Assembly: GCA_045613765.1 (NCBI GenBank)
Contig: JAZLBO010000017.1
Span: 1 to 61,809 of the forward strand
Source of the DNA: RGIG4097 sp045613765
GTDB lineage: Bacteria > Bacillota > Clostridia > Christensenellales > CAG-917
Direction: 5' to 3'
DNA length: 61,809 nt
The number at the start of each line of letters is the position of its first letter. Position 1 is the first letter of the stretch. A model generated the notes under the pieces. That model saw nothing but the letters and a program-made list of their open reading frames with translations, did not search any database and had not been told where the DNA came from. Shown piece after piece: positions 1-6,659 of this stretch. The position numbers were made by a program, and so were the translations under genes.

Positions 1-30
1 CCGACGAGCTACCGACTGCTCTACCCCGCG
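1..30 (-). tRNA. Initiator tRNA-Met, 5' part only (cut by window edge)
   Basis: The minus strand reads CGCGGGGTAGAGCAGTCGGT and continues with TAGCTCGTCGG, the acceptor and D-arm of a bacterial initiator tRNA (first base C, not G, which leaves the 1-72 pair open in initiators). The anticodon lies outside the window, so the initiator call rests on the 5' half only. A good promoter lies just upstream. Confidence 0.75.
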
Positions 31-45
31 ACGAGATGCTTGCTT

Positions 46-74
46 ATAATAAGACATAAAAAACTTTTTGTCAA
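46..74 (-). promoter_or_regulatory. Sigma-A-type promoter of the initiator tRNA gene
   Basis: On the minus strand TTGACA (74-69) is followed after 17 bases by TATTAT (51-46). The tRNA begins 16 bases beyond the -10 box, a normal distance for a tRNA leader. Confidence 0.8.
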
Positions 75-350
75 GCAGATTTCATATAAAGTTGAAAATT
101 CATTTGATAATAATTTATATTCACAAAATAGGAATTTATACCCATTTGCTCACAAATTGAGAAATTGAATATAAAAGTAGGGCATAGGTTTAGATTGCGA
201 TTGACAGATTTTTGCAGGTTTTTTGATGATGTACTTTTTTGGGCGAGCAGAGTGGGGTATGCTATGTTTGCAAAAAAGTCGTACACTAAAGGGACATGCT
301 CTTAAGGACAGTTTTTGGAATTCAATAGAATACGTTACCTACCGACAGAA
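75..350. other. AT-rich intergenic stretch, no gene seen
   Basis: About 280 bases between the tRNA promoter and the terminator of the alcohol dehydrogenase gene. The only open frame (about 71 codons, minus strand) has no ribosome site, no recognisable family and overlaps the tRNA promoter, so I do not call it. No RNA structure stood out. Confidence 0.5.
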
Positions 351-388
351 AAAGGACGAAGAATTTCTAAGATTCTTCGTCCTTTTTG
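351..388. terminator. Bidirectional intrinsic terminator
   Basis: A perfect 14-bp stem (351-364 with 372-385) and 7-base loop, A-rich on the left and T-rich on the right, so it can stop transcription from either side. It lies about 35 bases past the stop codon of the alcohol dehydrogenase gene on the minus strand. Confidence 0.85.
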
Positions 389-423
389 TCTAAAAGATAG
401 GATAAAATGTTTGATTTGCAGCC

Positions 424-1590
424 TTACAATGCCAATCTGTAGATTTTTTCAAAATCCTTTGCGCCGAGTTTTACAAAACTGCCGACGCTGGGGCGTTTGC
501 AGAGTTGCTTTACCATTGCAGGTATATCTTCTTCCTTTGCGCCCAGTTCTTTGAAATTGGTGGGCATACCGAGTGATTTCAAGAAACTTTCAAAACGTGC
601 AATTCCCTCAAGGGCAGTAGCCTCAGGGTTGGCAAAATTCATTTCACAACCCCACACACGCACTGCAAATTGTGCAAATCTGTTGACGTCGTGCTTATAG
701 ACATATTTCATCCAAGCGGGGGATATGACTGCAAGTCCTGCACCGTGTGCGCAATCATAGAGAGCAGAGAGTTCGTGCTCGATATTGTGAGTTGCCCAAT
801 CTTGATCTCTGCCTACGCCGAGAATATTGTTGTGCGCAATCATGCCTGCCCACATAATATTTGCGCGAGCCTCGTAGTTGGTGAGATCCTTCATAACTTT
901 AGGGCCTTCTTCAATCATTGCCTTGAGCAAGCCTTCGCAAAGTCTATCTGTGGTTTCAACGTCTGTGGTGTTGGTGAAGTAGCGTTCAAACACGTGGATC
1001 ATAATATCCGTTATGCCACAAGCCGTTTGATATGCAGACACTGTTGAAGTAAATTCGGGGTTGAGGATAGAGAACTTGGGACGTACCACGTCGCCACCTG
1101 CCGACCATTTGAGCATACTTTCTTCGTGGGTTATGACAGAACCACTTGAACCTTCACTGCCTGCTGCTGAAATGGTCAATACTGTGCCAACGGGGAGAGA
1201 TTTTTCCACGGGAATACCCTTGCTATAGAAATCCCAAAAATCGCCATCATAGGGCACGCCCATAGCGATTGCTTTTGCCGAGTCAATGGCACTGCCACCA
1301 CCTATGGCAAGTATAAAGTCCACGTTTTCCTTTCTGCAAAGTTCAATGCCTTCATAGACAAGCCCACTTCTTGGATTTGGCTTGACGCCACCAAGTTCAA
1401 CGTAGGGGATTTGCATATCGTCAAGTGCTTTGACAACCTTGTCAAAAACACCGTTTTTCTTCACAGAGCCACCACCGTAGTGGATCAAAACCTTAGTGCC
1501 ACCAAAACGCTTTACAAGAGCGCCCACTTCGGCTTCTTTGCCTTTGCCAAAAGCAAAATAAGTTGGTGCGTAAAAATTGAAGTTGTTCAT
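424..1590 (-). CDS. Iron-containing alcohol dehydrogenase (butanol dehydrogenase / YqhD type)
   Basis: A 388-residue protein of the group III, metal-dependent alcohol dehydrogenase family, which reduces aldehydes to alcohols with NAD(P)H in the cytoplasm. The nucleotide-binding stretch GGGSAIDSAKAIA is near residue 95. The metal ligands are visible as TDIMIHVFE (Asp and His) and, about 65-80 residues later, two further His in THNIEHELSALYDCAHGAG. The length matches BdhA/YqhD proteins (about 387). I chose the ATG at 1590 because AGGAGG (1604-1599 on this strand) sits 8 bases before it; an in-frame ATG further upstream lies in the promoter region. Single gene with its own promoter and terminator. 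The true aldehyde is unknown; a fermentative NADH sink or detoxification are both possible. Confidence 0.9.
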   Translation of the reverse strand: MNNFNFYAPTYFAFGKGKEAEVGALVKRFGGTKVLIHYGGGSVKKNGVFDKVVKALDDMQIPYVELGGVKPNPRSGLVYEGIELCRKENVDFILAIGGGSAIDSAKAIAMGVPYDGDFWDFYSKGIPVEKSLPVGTVLTISAAGSEGSSGSVITHEESMLKWSAGGDVVRPKFSILNPEFTSTVSAYQTACGITDIMIHVFERYFTNTTDVETTDRLCEGLLKAMIEEGPKVMKDLTNYEARANIMWAGMIAHNNILGVGRDQDWATHNIEHELSALYDCAHGAGLAVISPAWMKYVYKHDVNRFAQFAVRVWGCEMNFANPEATALEGIARFESFLKSLGMPTNFKELGAKEEDIPAMVKQLCKRPSVGSFVKLGAKDFEKIYRLAL

Positions 1591-1614
1591 AAATATAACC
1601 TCCTGTACTTTTCT

Positions 1615-1642
1615 ATTATAACATAATTTTCTCAATTTTCAA
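1615..1642 (-). promoter_or_regulatory. Promoter of the alcohol dehydrogenase gene
   Basis: Minus strand: TTGAAA (1642-1637), 16-base spacer, TATAAT (1620-1615), followed by AGGAGG and the ATG at 1590. The short leader holds only the ribosome site. Confidence 0.7.
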
Positions 1643-1691
1643 TCCCACTTTTGAAAGCAAGATGCAAATCTATATTTTGCCCTGTTGGCAC

Positions 1692-1720
1692 TTGAAAGGT
1701 AGGATTTTTTTTGATATAAT
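1692..1720 (+). promoter_or_regulatory. Strong promoter with no gene directly behind it
   Basis: TTGAAA (1692-1697), 17-base spacer, TATAAT (1715-1720). Next comes a 7-bp dyad ATTGCAT...ATGCAAT spanning the expected start of transcription, which could be an operator. No coding frame follows before the terminator at 1879-1904. Confidence 0.65.
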
Positions 1721-1726
1721 GATTGC

Positions 1727-1904
1727 ATACTAAACGTGAGATGCAATATGCCAAGTTTTCGCATCAATATTGAACTGAATTTTTGACATAATCAAGGGTG
1801 GTGTTTGAGCAAGTACAAAACATTGTACAATTACACTAAAGGCACTTAAAATATAGAAAACAGTATTATAAACATTGAAATCCGTCAAGATAGACGGATT
1901 TTTT
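1727..1904 (+). ncRNA. Candidate small RNA between an orphan promoter and a terminator
   Basis: From the promoter at 1692-1720 a transcript of about 178 nt would end at the hairpin AATCCGTC / GACGGATT (1879-1886 and 1893-1900) with a short T tract. Inside is another perfect hairpin, GTACAA-AACA-TTGTAC (1813-1828). I see no open frame with a ribosome site and could not match it to a known RNA family. 6S RNA has about this length, but I could not find its long closing stem. It may also be a decayed gene leader. Confidence 0.35.
1879..1904 (+). terminator. Intrinsic terminator
   Basis: 8-bp stem AATCCGTC / GACGGATT with a 6-base loop, ending in a run of Ts. It separates the possible small RNA from the csoR promoter. 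Confidence 0.7.
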
Positions 1905-1983
1905 CGTTGTTGAATTGATGATGGTTACTGCTTAAAAATCTCTGCAACTTGTACTTTTTATTAATACAAATATAAAAAATATC

Positions 1984-2034
1984 TTGACAAAAATCGAAAT
2001 TTGGTTTTACAATAGAAATACCCCCTATGGGTAT
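1984..2034 (+). promoter_or_regulatory. csoR-copA promoter with CsoR-type copper operator
   Basis: TTGACA (1984-1989), 18-base spacer, TACAAT (2008-2013). Right behind it is ATACCCCCTATGGGTAT (2018-2034), an inverted repeat with C-run and G-run halves, the usual form of CsoR operators. It covers the start of transcription, so repressor bound there would block the polymerase until Cu(I) releases it. Confidence 0.85.
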
Positions 2035-2067
2035 AAAAAAATCGATTAAACTTTTAAGGAAAGATAT

Positions 2068-2364
2068 ATGGAACATTGTGAAAATTGCAAACTTAAACAT
2101 AGAGAAAATGATGAAGTCAAATCTCTTGTCAACAGACTTAGTCGCATTGAAGGACAAGTTCGTGGCGTGAAGAATATGGTTGAAAGCAACGCTTACTGCA
2201 CAGATATTCTTGTGCAAGTCAGTGCAATCACATCTGCACTCAATTCCTTCAATAAGGAGCTCCTTGCCGAGCATATTCGCACTTGTGTGGCAGAAGATAT
2301 TAGATCGGGCAGTACTGCTCTCGTTGAAGAACTTGTGACAACTCTCCAAAAGTTGATGAAATAG
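2068..2364 (+). CDS. csoR: Copper-sensing transcriptional repressor CsoR
   Basis: A 98-residue all-helical DUF156/CsoR protein. It carries the full Cu(I) ligand set Cys44, His69 and Cys73 (context AEHIRTC), which separates copper sensors from the nickel and sulfide sensors of the family. The N-terminus is itself Cys/His rich (Cys4, Cys7, His11), which is less usual. AAGGAAAG lies just before the ATG. It is first in the operon and its stop codon abuts copA, so repressor and pump are made together; the operator at 2018-2034 is the likely target. Confidence 0.93.
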   Translation: MEHCENCKLKHRENDEVKSLVNRLSRIEGQVRGVKNMVESNAYCTDILVQVSAITSALNSFNKELLAEHIRTCVAEDIRSGSTALVEELVTTLQKLMK

Positions 2365-4947
2365 GTGAGTATGAGAAAATTTGCTGTATATGGTATGGAT
2401 TGTGCGTCATGTAGCGCACGTGTAGAAAAGACGGTATCTCAACTGAAAGGCGTTGAGATTTGTGCCGTCAGTTTGCTCACCAATTCTATGACTGTCACGG
2501 GGGATACACCTTCAAGTGAAATCATAAAGGCAGTGGAGAAGATTGGATATTCTGCAAAGGAAATCACTGACAATTCATCAACCATTGCACAAAAGGAAAG
2601 GGGCAAGATTGATCGCAATGCAAAGTGGCTCATCACAAGAGTCGTTGTGTCTGCCGTCATACTTGTTGTACTTATGTATTTGTCTATGGGGCATAATATG
2701 TGGAATTTCCCTTTGCCTCAAGCACTTGAAAGCAATCCTCTTGCAATTGCCTGCATACAAATGTCCCTTGCCCTTGTGGTTATGGTGCTCAATGGCAGAT
2801 TTTTTGTCAATGGTGTCAAAGGCATACTTCACGGCGCGCCCAATATGGATGCACTTGTGGCACTTGGCTCAGGCGCATCATTTGGATATAGCATATATAT
2901 CACCGTTGTCATTGGCATTGCTCAAAAGGGTGGCGATCTTGCCACGGCAAATGCCAACCTTCACGAGTTGTATTTTGAGTCGGCAGGTATGATTCTTGCG
3001 CTCATCACAATAGGCAAAATGCTTGAAGCACGAGCCAAAGGCAAGACAACAAGCGCACTTGAAGGACTTTTGAGCCTTGCGCCCAAAACTGCAACAATAC
3101 TTCGTGACGGAGAAGAAGTGATCGTTGACGTCAGCGCCGTTGTGGTTGGCGATATCTTTATCGTCCGTCCCGGCGATCAAATCCCTGTTGACGGCAAAGT
3201 TATAGATGGTCACAGCGCAGTCAACGAGTCTGCACTTACAGGGGAGAGTATTCCTGCAGAAAAGGAAGTGGGGGATGGTGTTTCGGCAGGCACTTTGAAT
3301 ACGTCTGGTTATCTCAAGTGCGAGGCAACTCGTGTTGGCGAAGATACGGCACTTTCACAAATCATTCGTATGGTCAGTGATGCAGGGGCATCAAAAGCAC
3401 CTATAGCAAAACTTGCAGACAAGGTGGCAGGTGTGTTTATACCCGTTGTCCTTGGCATCGCACTTGTGACACTTATTGTATGGCTCGCAGTGGGCAAAGG
3501 CTTTGGATTTGCTCTCATCCGTGCAATATCCGTCCTTGTCATATCTTGCCCTTGCGCTCTTGGGCTTGCAACACCCGTTGCAATTATGGTTGGAACAGGC
3601 AAAGGCGCAAAGATGAATATCCTTTTCAAGACTGCAACATCTCTTGAGCAAACAGGCAAGGTGCAAATGGTTGCCCTTGACAAAACCGGCACAATCACAG
3701 AAGGCAAGTTTCAAGTGGTTGGCATATATCCTGCCAAAGACGTGGCAGAAAATGATTTGCTCGCCCTTGCATATTCTCTTGAACAAATGAGCGAGCATCC
3801 CCTTGCTCAAGCAATCGTCAAAAAGGGCCAAGAAGAAAAGGTTGCACCTTTTGAAATTACTGATTTTGAAATAATGCCCGGACACGGCTTGACGGCAAGT
3901 GTCAATGGGGGTAAACTGTATGGTGGAAACCGTAAGTTCGTATCCAACTATGCAGAAATTGATGCCGATATGGTGGAAGTGGCAGAAGGTCTTGCAAAGG
4001 AAGGCAAAACACCTTTGTACTTTGTCAGTGACGGCAAGTCGCAAGGCATAATTGCAGTTGCAGACATCATCAAAAAAGATGCAGTCGCCACAGTTGAAAC
4101 ATTGCACAAAATGGGCTTGAAAGTGGTCATGCTCACAGGGGACAATGAAGTCACTGCAAATGCCATTGCCAAAGAAGTCGGCATAGACGAAGTTGTGGCT
4201 GGCGTTCTTCCCGACGGCAAAGAACAAGTCATCAAATCTTTGCAGGAAAAGGGCAAAGTTGCAATGGTTGGAGATGGTGTCAATGACGCCCTTGCTCTTA
4301 CGGTTGCAGACGTTGGCATAGCCATTGGCGCAGGTGCAGATATAGCTATTGATGCAGCAGACGTGGTTGTTGTAGGCGACAAACTTATGAGCGTTGCATC
4401 TGCAATTCAGTTGTCAAGAGATACTCTCAAAGTCATCAAACAAAATCTCTTTTGGGCGTTCTTCTACAACGTAATCAGCATACCTATTGCAGCCGGCGTT
4501 CTTGTGCCTTTCGGCCTTGCATTGAGCCCTATGATTGGCGCACTCGCAATGAGTTTGTCGGATGTTTGTGTGGTTGGAAATGCACTGCGTCTTAACCTTA
4601 TGGGCAAAGTAAACAAAACTGTTCAAAATGACAATACATATGGTTTATCACACGAAAATGACAATGAAAAATGCTGTTGTTGTGATTTGCACCACCATTG
4701 TCACCAAGAAGATCATCAAGAAAATGAGGATATATTTATGACAAAAACTATGGTAATCGAAGGCATGATGTGTATGCATTGTGAAAACAGAGTTCGCAAA
4801 ACTCTCGAGGCAGTTGAAGGAGTTCAAGAAGTGGTTGTATCACACGTAGACGGCACTGCAGTCGTCACCCTTTCAAAGGACGTCAGTGATGACACGTTGA
4901 AGTCCGTTATCGTCCAACAAGGATACTCCGTCCTTGAAATCAAATAA
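2365..4947 (+). CDS. copA: Copper-exporting P1B-type ATPase with C-terminal CopZ-like domain
   Basis: An 860-residue Cu(I) pump of the cytoplasmic membrane. Order: N-terminal heavy-metal domain with GMDCASC (residues 10-16), membrane segments, CPC ion site (395-397), phosphorylation Asp439 in DKTGT, SEHP loop, GDGVND hinge (from about 636), last membrane pair, then a Cys/His-rich linker (four Cys in a row, then HHHCH) and a second heavy-metal domain (792-860) with MMCMHC. Most CopA proteins carry such domains only at the N-terminus. In the last membrane helix the usual MxxSS reads MSLSD (Met729, Asp733). The start is GTG 2365, directly after the csoR stop; ATG 2371 in the same frame is the alternative. 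Translation is probably coupled to csoR. Confidence 0.93.
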   Translation: MSMRKFAVYGMDCASCSARVEKTVSQLKGVEICAVSLLTNSMTVTGDTPSSEIIKAVEKIGYSAKEITDNSSTIAQKERGKIDRNAKWLITRVVVSAVILVVLMYLSMGHNMWNFPLPQALESNPLAIACIQMSLALVVMVLNGRFFVNGVKGILHGAPNMDALVALGSGASFGYSIYITVVIGIAQKGGDLATANANLHELYFESAGMILALITIGKMLEARAKGKTTSALEGLLSLAPKTATILRDGEEVIVDVSAVVVGDIFIVRPGDQIPVDGKVIDGHSAVNESALTGESIPAEKEVGDGVSAGTLNTSGYLKCEATRVGEDTALSQIIRMVSDAGASKAPIAKLADKVAGVFIPVVLGIALVTLIVWLAVGKGFGFALIRAISVLVISCPCALGLATPVAIMVGTGKGAKMNILFKTATSLEQTGKVQMVALDKTGTITEGKFQVVGIYPAKDVAENDLLALAYSLEQMSEHPLAQAIVKKGQEEKVAPFEITDFEIMPGHGLTASVNGGKLYGGNRKFVSNYAEIDADMVEVAEGLAKEGKTPLYFVSDGKSQGIIAVADIIKKDAVATVETLHKMGLKVVMLTGDNEVTANAIAKEVGIDEVVAGVLPDGKEQVIKSLQEKGKVAMVGDGVNDALALTVADVGIAIGAGADIAIDAADVVVVGDKLMSVASAIQLSRDTLKVIKQNLFWAFFYNVISIPIAAGVLVPFGLALSPMIGALAMSLSDVCVVGNALRLNLMGKVNKTVQNDNTYGLSHENDNEKCCCCDLHHHCHQEDHQENEDIFMTKTMVIEGMMCMHCENRVRKTLEAVEGVQEVVVSHVDGTAVVTLSKDVSDDTLKSVIVQQGYSVLEIK
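4738..4947 (+). CDS. Possible internal in-frame start giving a free CopZ-like copper chaperone
   Basis: Inside copA and in the same frame, GAGGA (4726-4730) lies 7 bases before ATG 4738, an ideal ribosome site. Starting here gives a 69-residue protein with the MxCxxC metal site (MMCMHC), a typical length for a stand-alone CopZ. Established parallel: E. coli copA makes a separate chaperone CopA(Z) by frameshifting. Here the same end could be reached by internal initiation. This is inference; the sequence shows only the site and the domain boundary. Confidence 0.45.
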   Translation: MTKTMVIEGMMCMHCENRVRKTLEAVEGVQEVVVSHVDGTAVVTLSKDVSDDTLKSVIVQQGYSVLEIK

Positions 4948-4961
4948 GAGTATAGGGCATT

Positions 4962-5576
4962 ATGGATTTGGATAAAGTGTTGCACAGTGGAGAGTTGTAT
5001 TTGCCCACTGATGAAAGTATAATGAAAGAGCAGTTGGTGTATCTTGAAAAGTTGTACGATTACAACCACACAAGACCACTGGAGCAAGAAAAGCGCCAAG
5101 CATTGCTCAAGGATATGTTTGCAGAGATAGGGGAAAACTGCTATATTGAGCCGCCTTTTCACTCAAACTGGGGTGGACGTAATATCCATTTTGGAAACAA
5201 CGTATATGGCAATTTCAATCTTACGTTGGTTGATGACACCCATATTTATGTGGGGGACAACACCATGTTTGGCCCAAACGTCACGGTGGCAACGGCAGGG
5301 CATCCCATCAATGCTGAACTTCGTGAGCAAGGTTATCAATACAATGCGCCCGTGCGTATAGGCAAGAATTGTTGGATCGGGGCAGGTGCTTTGATTTTGC
5401 CCGGTGTCACCATTGGAGATAACGTGGTGATCGGGGCAGGCAGTGTTGTCACAAAGGATATTCCGTCCAACGTGGTGGCAGTCGGCAATCCCTGTAGAGT
5501 CCTTCGTCCCGTAGGCGAAAAGGATAATATCTACTATTTCAAGGACAAAAAAATCGATTGGAATAGTGTAAAATAG
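4962..5576 (+). CDS. Sugar O-acetyltransferase, LacA/Maa family (left-handed beta-helix)
   Basis: A 204-residue acetyl-CoA-dependent acetyltransferase. The N-terminal Mac domain (about 1-60) is followed by hexapeptide repeats forming a beta-helix (for example IGAGALILPGVTIGDN), with the catalytic His114 in TAGHPI at the position known from galactoside acetyltransferase. The length fits the family (about 185-205). It starts 15 bases after copA and may be cotranscribed, but it has no obvious link to copper. Family members acetylate maltose, glucose or galactosides and the acceptor cannot be read here. No clear terminator follows. Confidence 0.88.
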   Translation: MDLDKVLHSGELYLPTDESIMKEQLVYLEKLYDYNHTRPLEQEKRQALLKDMFAEIGENCYIEPPFHSNWGGRNIHFGNNVYGNFNLTLVDDTHIYVGDNTMFGPNVTVATAGHPINAELREQGYQYNAPVRIGKNCWIGAGALILPGVTIGDNVVIGAGSVVTKDIPSNVVAVGNPCRVLRPVGEKDNIYYFKDKKIDWNSVK

Positions 5577-5659
5577 CCAAAAAAACAAGCGTAAATGCCG
5601 TCAAACGCACCATTTTGCAAAAAATGTAAAAAAATTTTGGCAAAATTGTTTCAGTTTAG

Positions 5660-5688
5660 TTGACAGAACGAGGCTTTGTTGATATTAT
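5660..5688 (+). promoter_or_regulatory. Promoter of the tRNA cluster
   Basis: TTGACA (5660-5665), 17-base spacer, TATTAT (5683-5688), about 28 bases before tRNA-Met. Confidence 0.8.
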
Positions 5689-5716
5689 ATACGAGCATCA
5701 ATCTGTTAGGTGCTAT

Positions 5717-5793
5717 GGCGGCGTAGCTTAGATGGTTATAGCGGCCGGTTCATACCCGGCAGGTCGTTGGTTCGAATCCGACCGCCGCTACCA
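5717..5793 (+). tRNA. tRNA-Met (CAT), elongator type
   Basis: A 77-nt tRNA with encoded CCA. The acceptor GGCGGCG pairs with CGCCGCT (one G-T pair). The anticodon loop carries CAT and the T-arm is GTTGG/CCGAC. The body closely resembles elongator tRNA-Met of Bacillus, so I prefer that over tRNA-Ile2, which also has CAT. Confidence 0.93.
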
Positions 5794-5921
5794 GATGTAA
5801 GTACCACCTGTAATTCATGATGGCAAGTGAGGAATTGAGTACCACTTGGGATGGTCGGGTGAGGAAATATAGATGGCAACGCCATCACAAATGACAAAAA
5901 TCACCTTCGGGTGTATAATGA
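5794..5921 (+). other. Long structured spacer between tRNA-Met and tRNA-Glu
   Basis: 128 bases without a gene. It holds two perfect small hairpins, GATGGC-AAC-GCCATC (5872-5886) and CACC-TTCG-GGTG (5902-5913), and an imperfect repeat of AGTACCAC(C/T)TG. ATGACA (5891-5896), 17 bases, TATAAT (5914-5919) has promoter form but ends 2 bases before tRNA-Glu, too close to drive it in the usual way. Confidence 0.4.
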
Positions 5922-5996
5922 GGCCCTATGGTCAAGCGGTTAAGACATCGCCCTTTCACGGCGGTAACCCGAGTTCGAACCTCGGTAGGGTCACCA
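5922..5996 (+). tRNA. tRNA-Glu (TTC)
   Basis: A 75-nt tRNA with encoded CCA. Acceptor GGCCCTA pairs with TAGGGTC, the anticodon loop is CTTTCAC with TTC, and the T-arm is CCGAG/CTCGG. Confidence 0.95.
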
Positions 5997-5997
5997 A

Positions 5998-6025
5998 AGA
6001 GCCACTAATTTTTAGTGGCTCTTAT
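5998..6025 (+). terminator. Hairpin between tRNA-Glu and tRNA-Val
   Basis: A 12-bp stem, AAGAGCCACTAA paired with TTAGTGGCTCTT, loop TTT, followed only by ATCAT. The T tail is poor, so it may be a processing or partial stop signal rather than a full terminator. Confidence 0.5.
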
Positions 6026-6030
6026 CATAA

Positions 6031-6107
6031 GGAAGCTTAGCTCAGTTGGTTAGAGCACCTGCCTTACAAGCAGGGGGTCACTGGTTCGAGTCCAGTAGTT
6101 TCCACCA
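6031..6107 (+). tRNA. tRNA-Val (TAC)
   Basis: A 77-nt tRNA with encoded CCA. Acceptor GGAAGCT pairs with AGTTTCC, anticodon loop CTTACAA with TAC, T-arm ACTGG/CCAGT. The 3' part (from about 6077) is the apparent source of the repeats at 6151-6467. Confidence 0.95.
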
Positions 6108-6112
6108 ACAAC

Positions 6113-6140
6113 ACCTGAAACACAAGTTTCAGGTTTTTTT
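6113..6140 (+). terminator. Terminator of the tRNA cluster
   Basis: ACCTGAAAC / GTTTCAGGT stem (6113-6121, 6126-6134) with 4-base loop and six Ts, directly behind tRNA-Val. Confidence 0.9.
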
Positions 6141-6150
6141 ATGTTGTTTT

Positions 6151-6281
6151 ACTGGACTTCCATTGACTTTGTCAATGAAGGATGCGTTGCATCCACGAAC
6201 CAGTGATGCTCACTGCTTGCGTTGCGCTCTTGTGAGTAAACTCACTCGCTTCACTATTACGGAGCTTCACTCCTACGAGTC
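6151..6281 (+). repeat. tRNA-Val-derived structured repeat, unit 1
   Basis: The unit opens with an inverted copy of the tRNA-Val T-arm (ACTGGACT ... GAACCAGTGA) split by two hairpins, CATTGAC-TTT-GTCAATG and GGATGC-GTT-GCATCC. It then holds a direct copy of the T-arm halves, TCACTG (6210-6215) and CGAGTC (6276-6281), split by a 60-base insert (6216-6275) that is itself rich in small stems. The end runs into a copy of the tRNA-Val 3' end. Unit 2 at 6341 has the same plan. Not a family I recognise. Confidence 0.75.
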
Positions 6282-6295
6282 AGTAGTTTCCACCA
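6276..6295 (+). pseudogene. Second copy of the tRNA-Val 3' end, no tRNA body
   Basis: CGAGTC-AGTAGTTTCCACCA repeats the last 21 bases of tRNA-Val (6087-6107) with one C missing, ends in CCA, and is followed by its own terminator. The remaining 56 bases of a tRNA are absent. It is either the scar of a duplicated tRNA gene or an attachment-site remnant. Confidence 0.6.
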
Positions 6296-6303
6296 GCATC
6301 TGT

Positions 6304-6332
6304 TAACCACCCTTTAGGGTGGTTATTTTTTT
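6304..6332 (+). terminator. Intrinsic terminator after the tRNA-Val remnant
   Basis: TAACCACCC / GGGTGGTTA stem with TTTA loop and seven Ts. It mirrors the layout of the intact tRNA-Val followed by its terminator. Confidence 0.85.
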
Positions 6333-6340
6333 GTTTGGAC

Positions 6341-6467
6341 ACTGGACTCAACGGCATAACTGCCGTGGCACTATCGTGCCTAAACCAGTGACAAGTCACT
6401 GCTGGCGTTTCGCTTGTGCGAGTAAACTCACTCGCTCCACTATTACGGAGTTTCGCTCCTACGAGTC
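6341..6467 (+). repeat. tRNA-Val-derived structured repeat, unit 2
   Basis: Same plan as unit 1: the inverted T-arm copy ACTGGACTC ... AACCAGTGAC matches the tRNA exactly apart from one missing G, and is split by two hairpins of unrelated sequence, CGGCA-TAAC-TGCCG and GGCAC-TATC-GTGCC. GTCACTG (6395-6401) and CGAGTC (6462-6467) flank a 60-base insert that differs from that of unit 1 at only 8 positions by my count. The unit ends without a tRNA 3' end. Confidence 0.75.
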
Positions 6468-6659
6468 GCAATCTAATTGCTCTGAGCTAAAATGTAATAT
6501 CTATAGATTTTTATACATTTATATCATGATACAAATATCTACAGGCGCGTGATAAAATCATGGCGCTTGCATTATTTTTTTAAAATATTTTACATTTAAG
6601 GATTATTTAAGAAAGTGTATGATAAAACATTGTCATAAAGTGTGAAGTAGGAGCAAGAA
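6468..6659 (+). other. AT-rich upstream region of the ABC-exporter operon
   Basis: No gene seen. TTTAAG (6595-6600), 17 bases, TATGAT (6618-6623) is a weak candidate promoter for the operon starting at 6660. AGGAG (6649-6653) is the ribosome site of the permease. Confidence 0.4.

Noticed and set aside
71..286. Minus-strand open frame of about 71 codons
   Set aside because: It overlaps the tRNA promoter, lacks a ribosome site, and resembles no family.
1727..1904. Firm assignment of the orphan transcript as 6S RNA
   Set aside because: Length would fit, but I could not find the long closing stem and central bubble.
2018..2034. Operator as a zinc or nickel regulator site
   Set aside because: The C-run/G-run palindrome, the Cys-His-Cys ligands of the adjacent regulator and the CPC pump all indicate copper.
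6151..6467. Group I intron or split tRNA as the explanation of the interrupted T-arm copies
   Set aside because: The intact tRNA-Val stands alone upstream, the copies are in inverted and direct orientation, and the inserts are far too short for an intron core.
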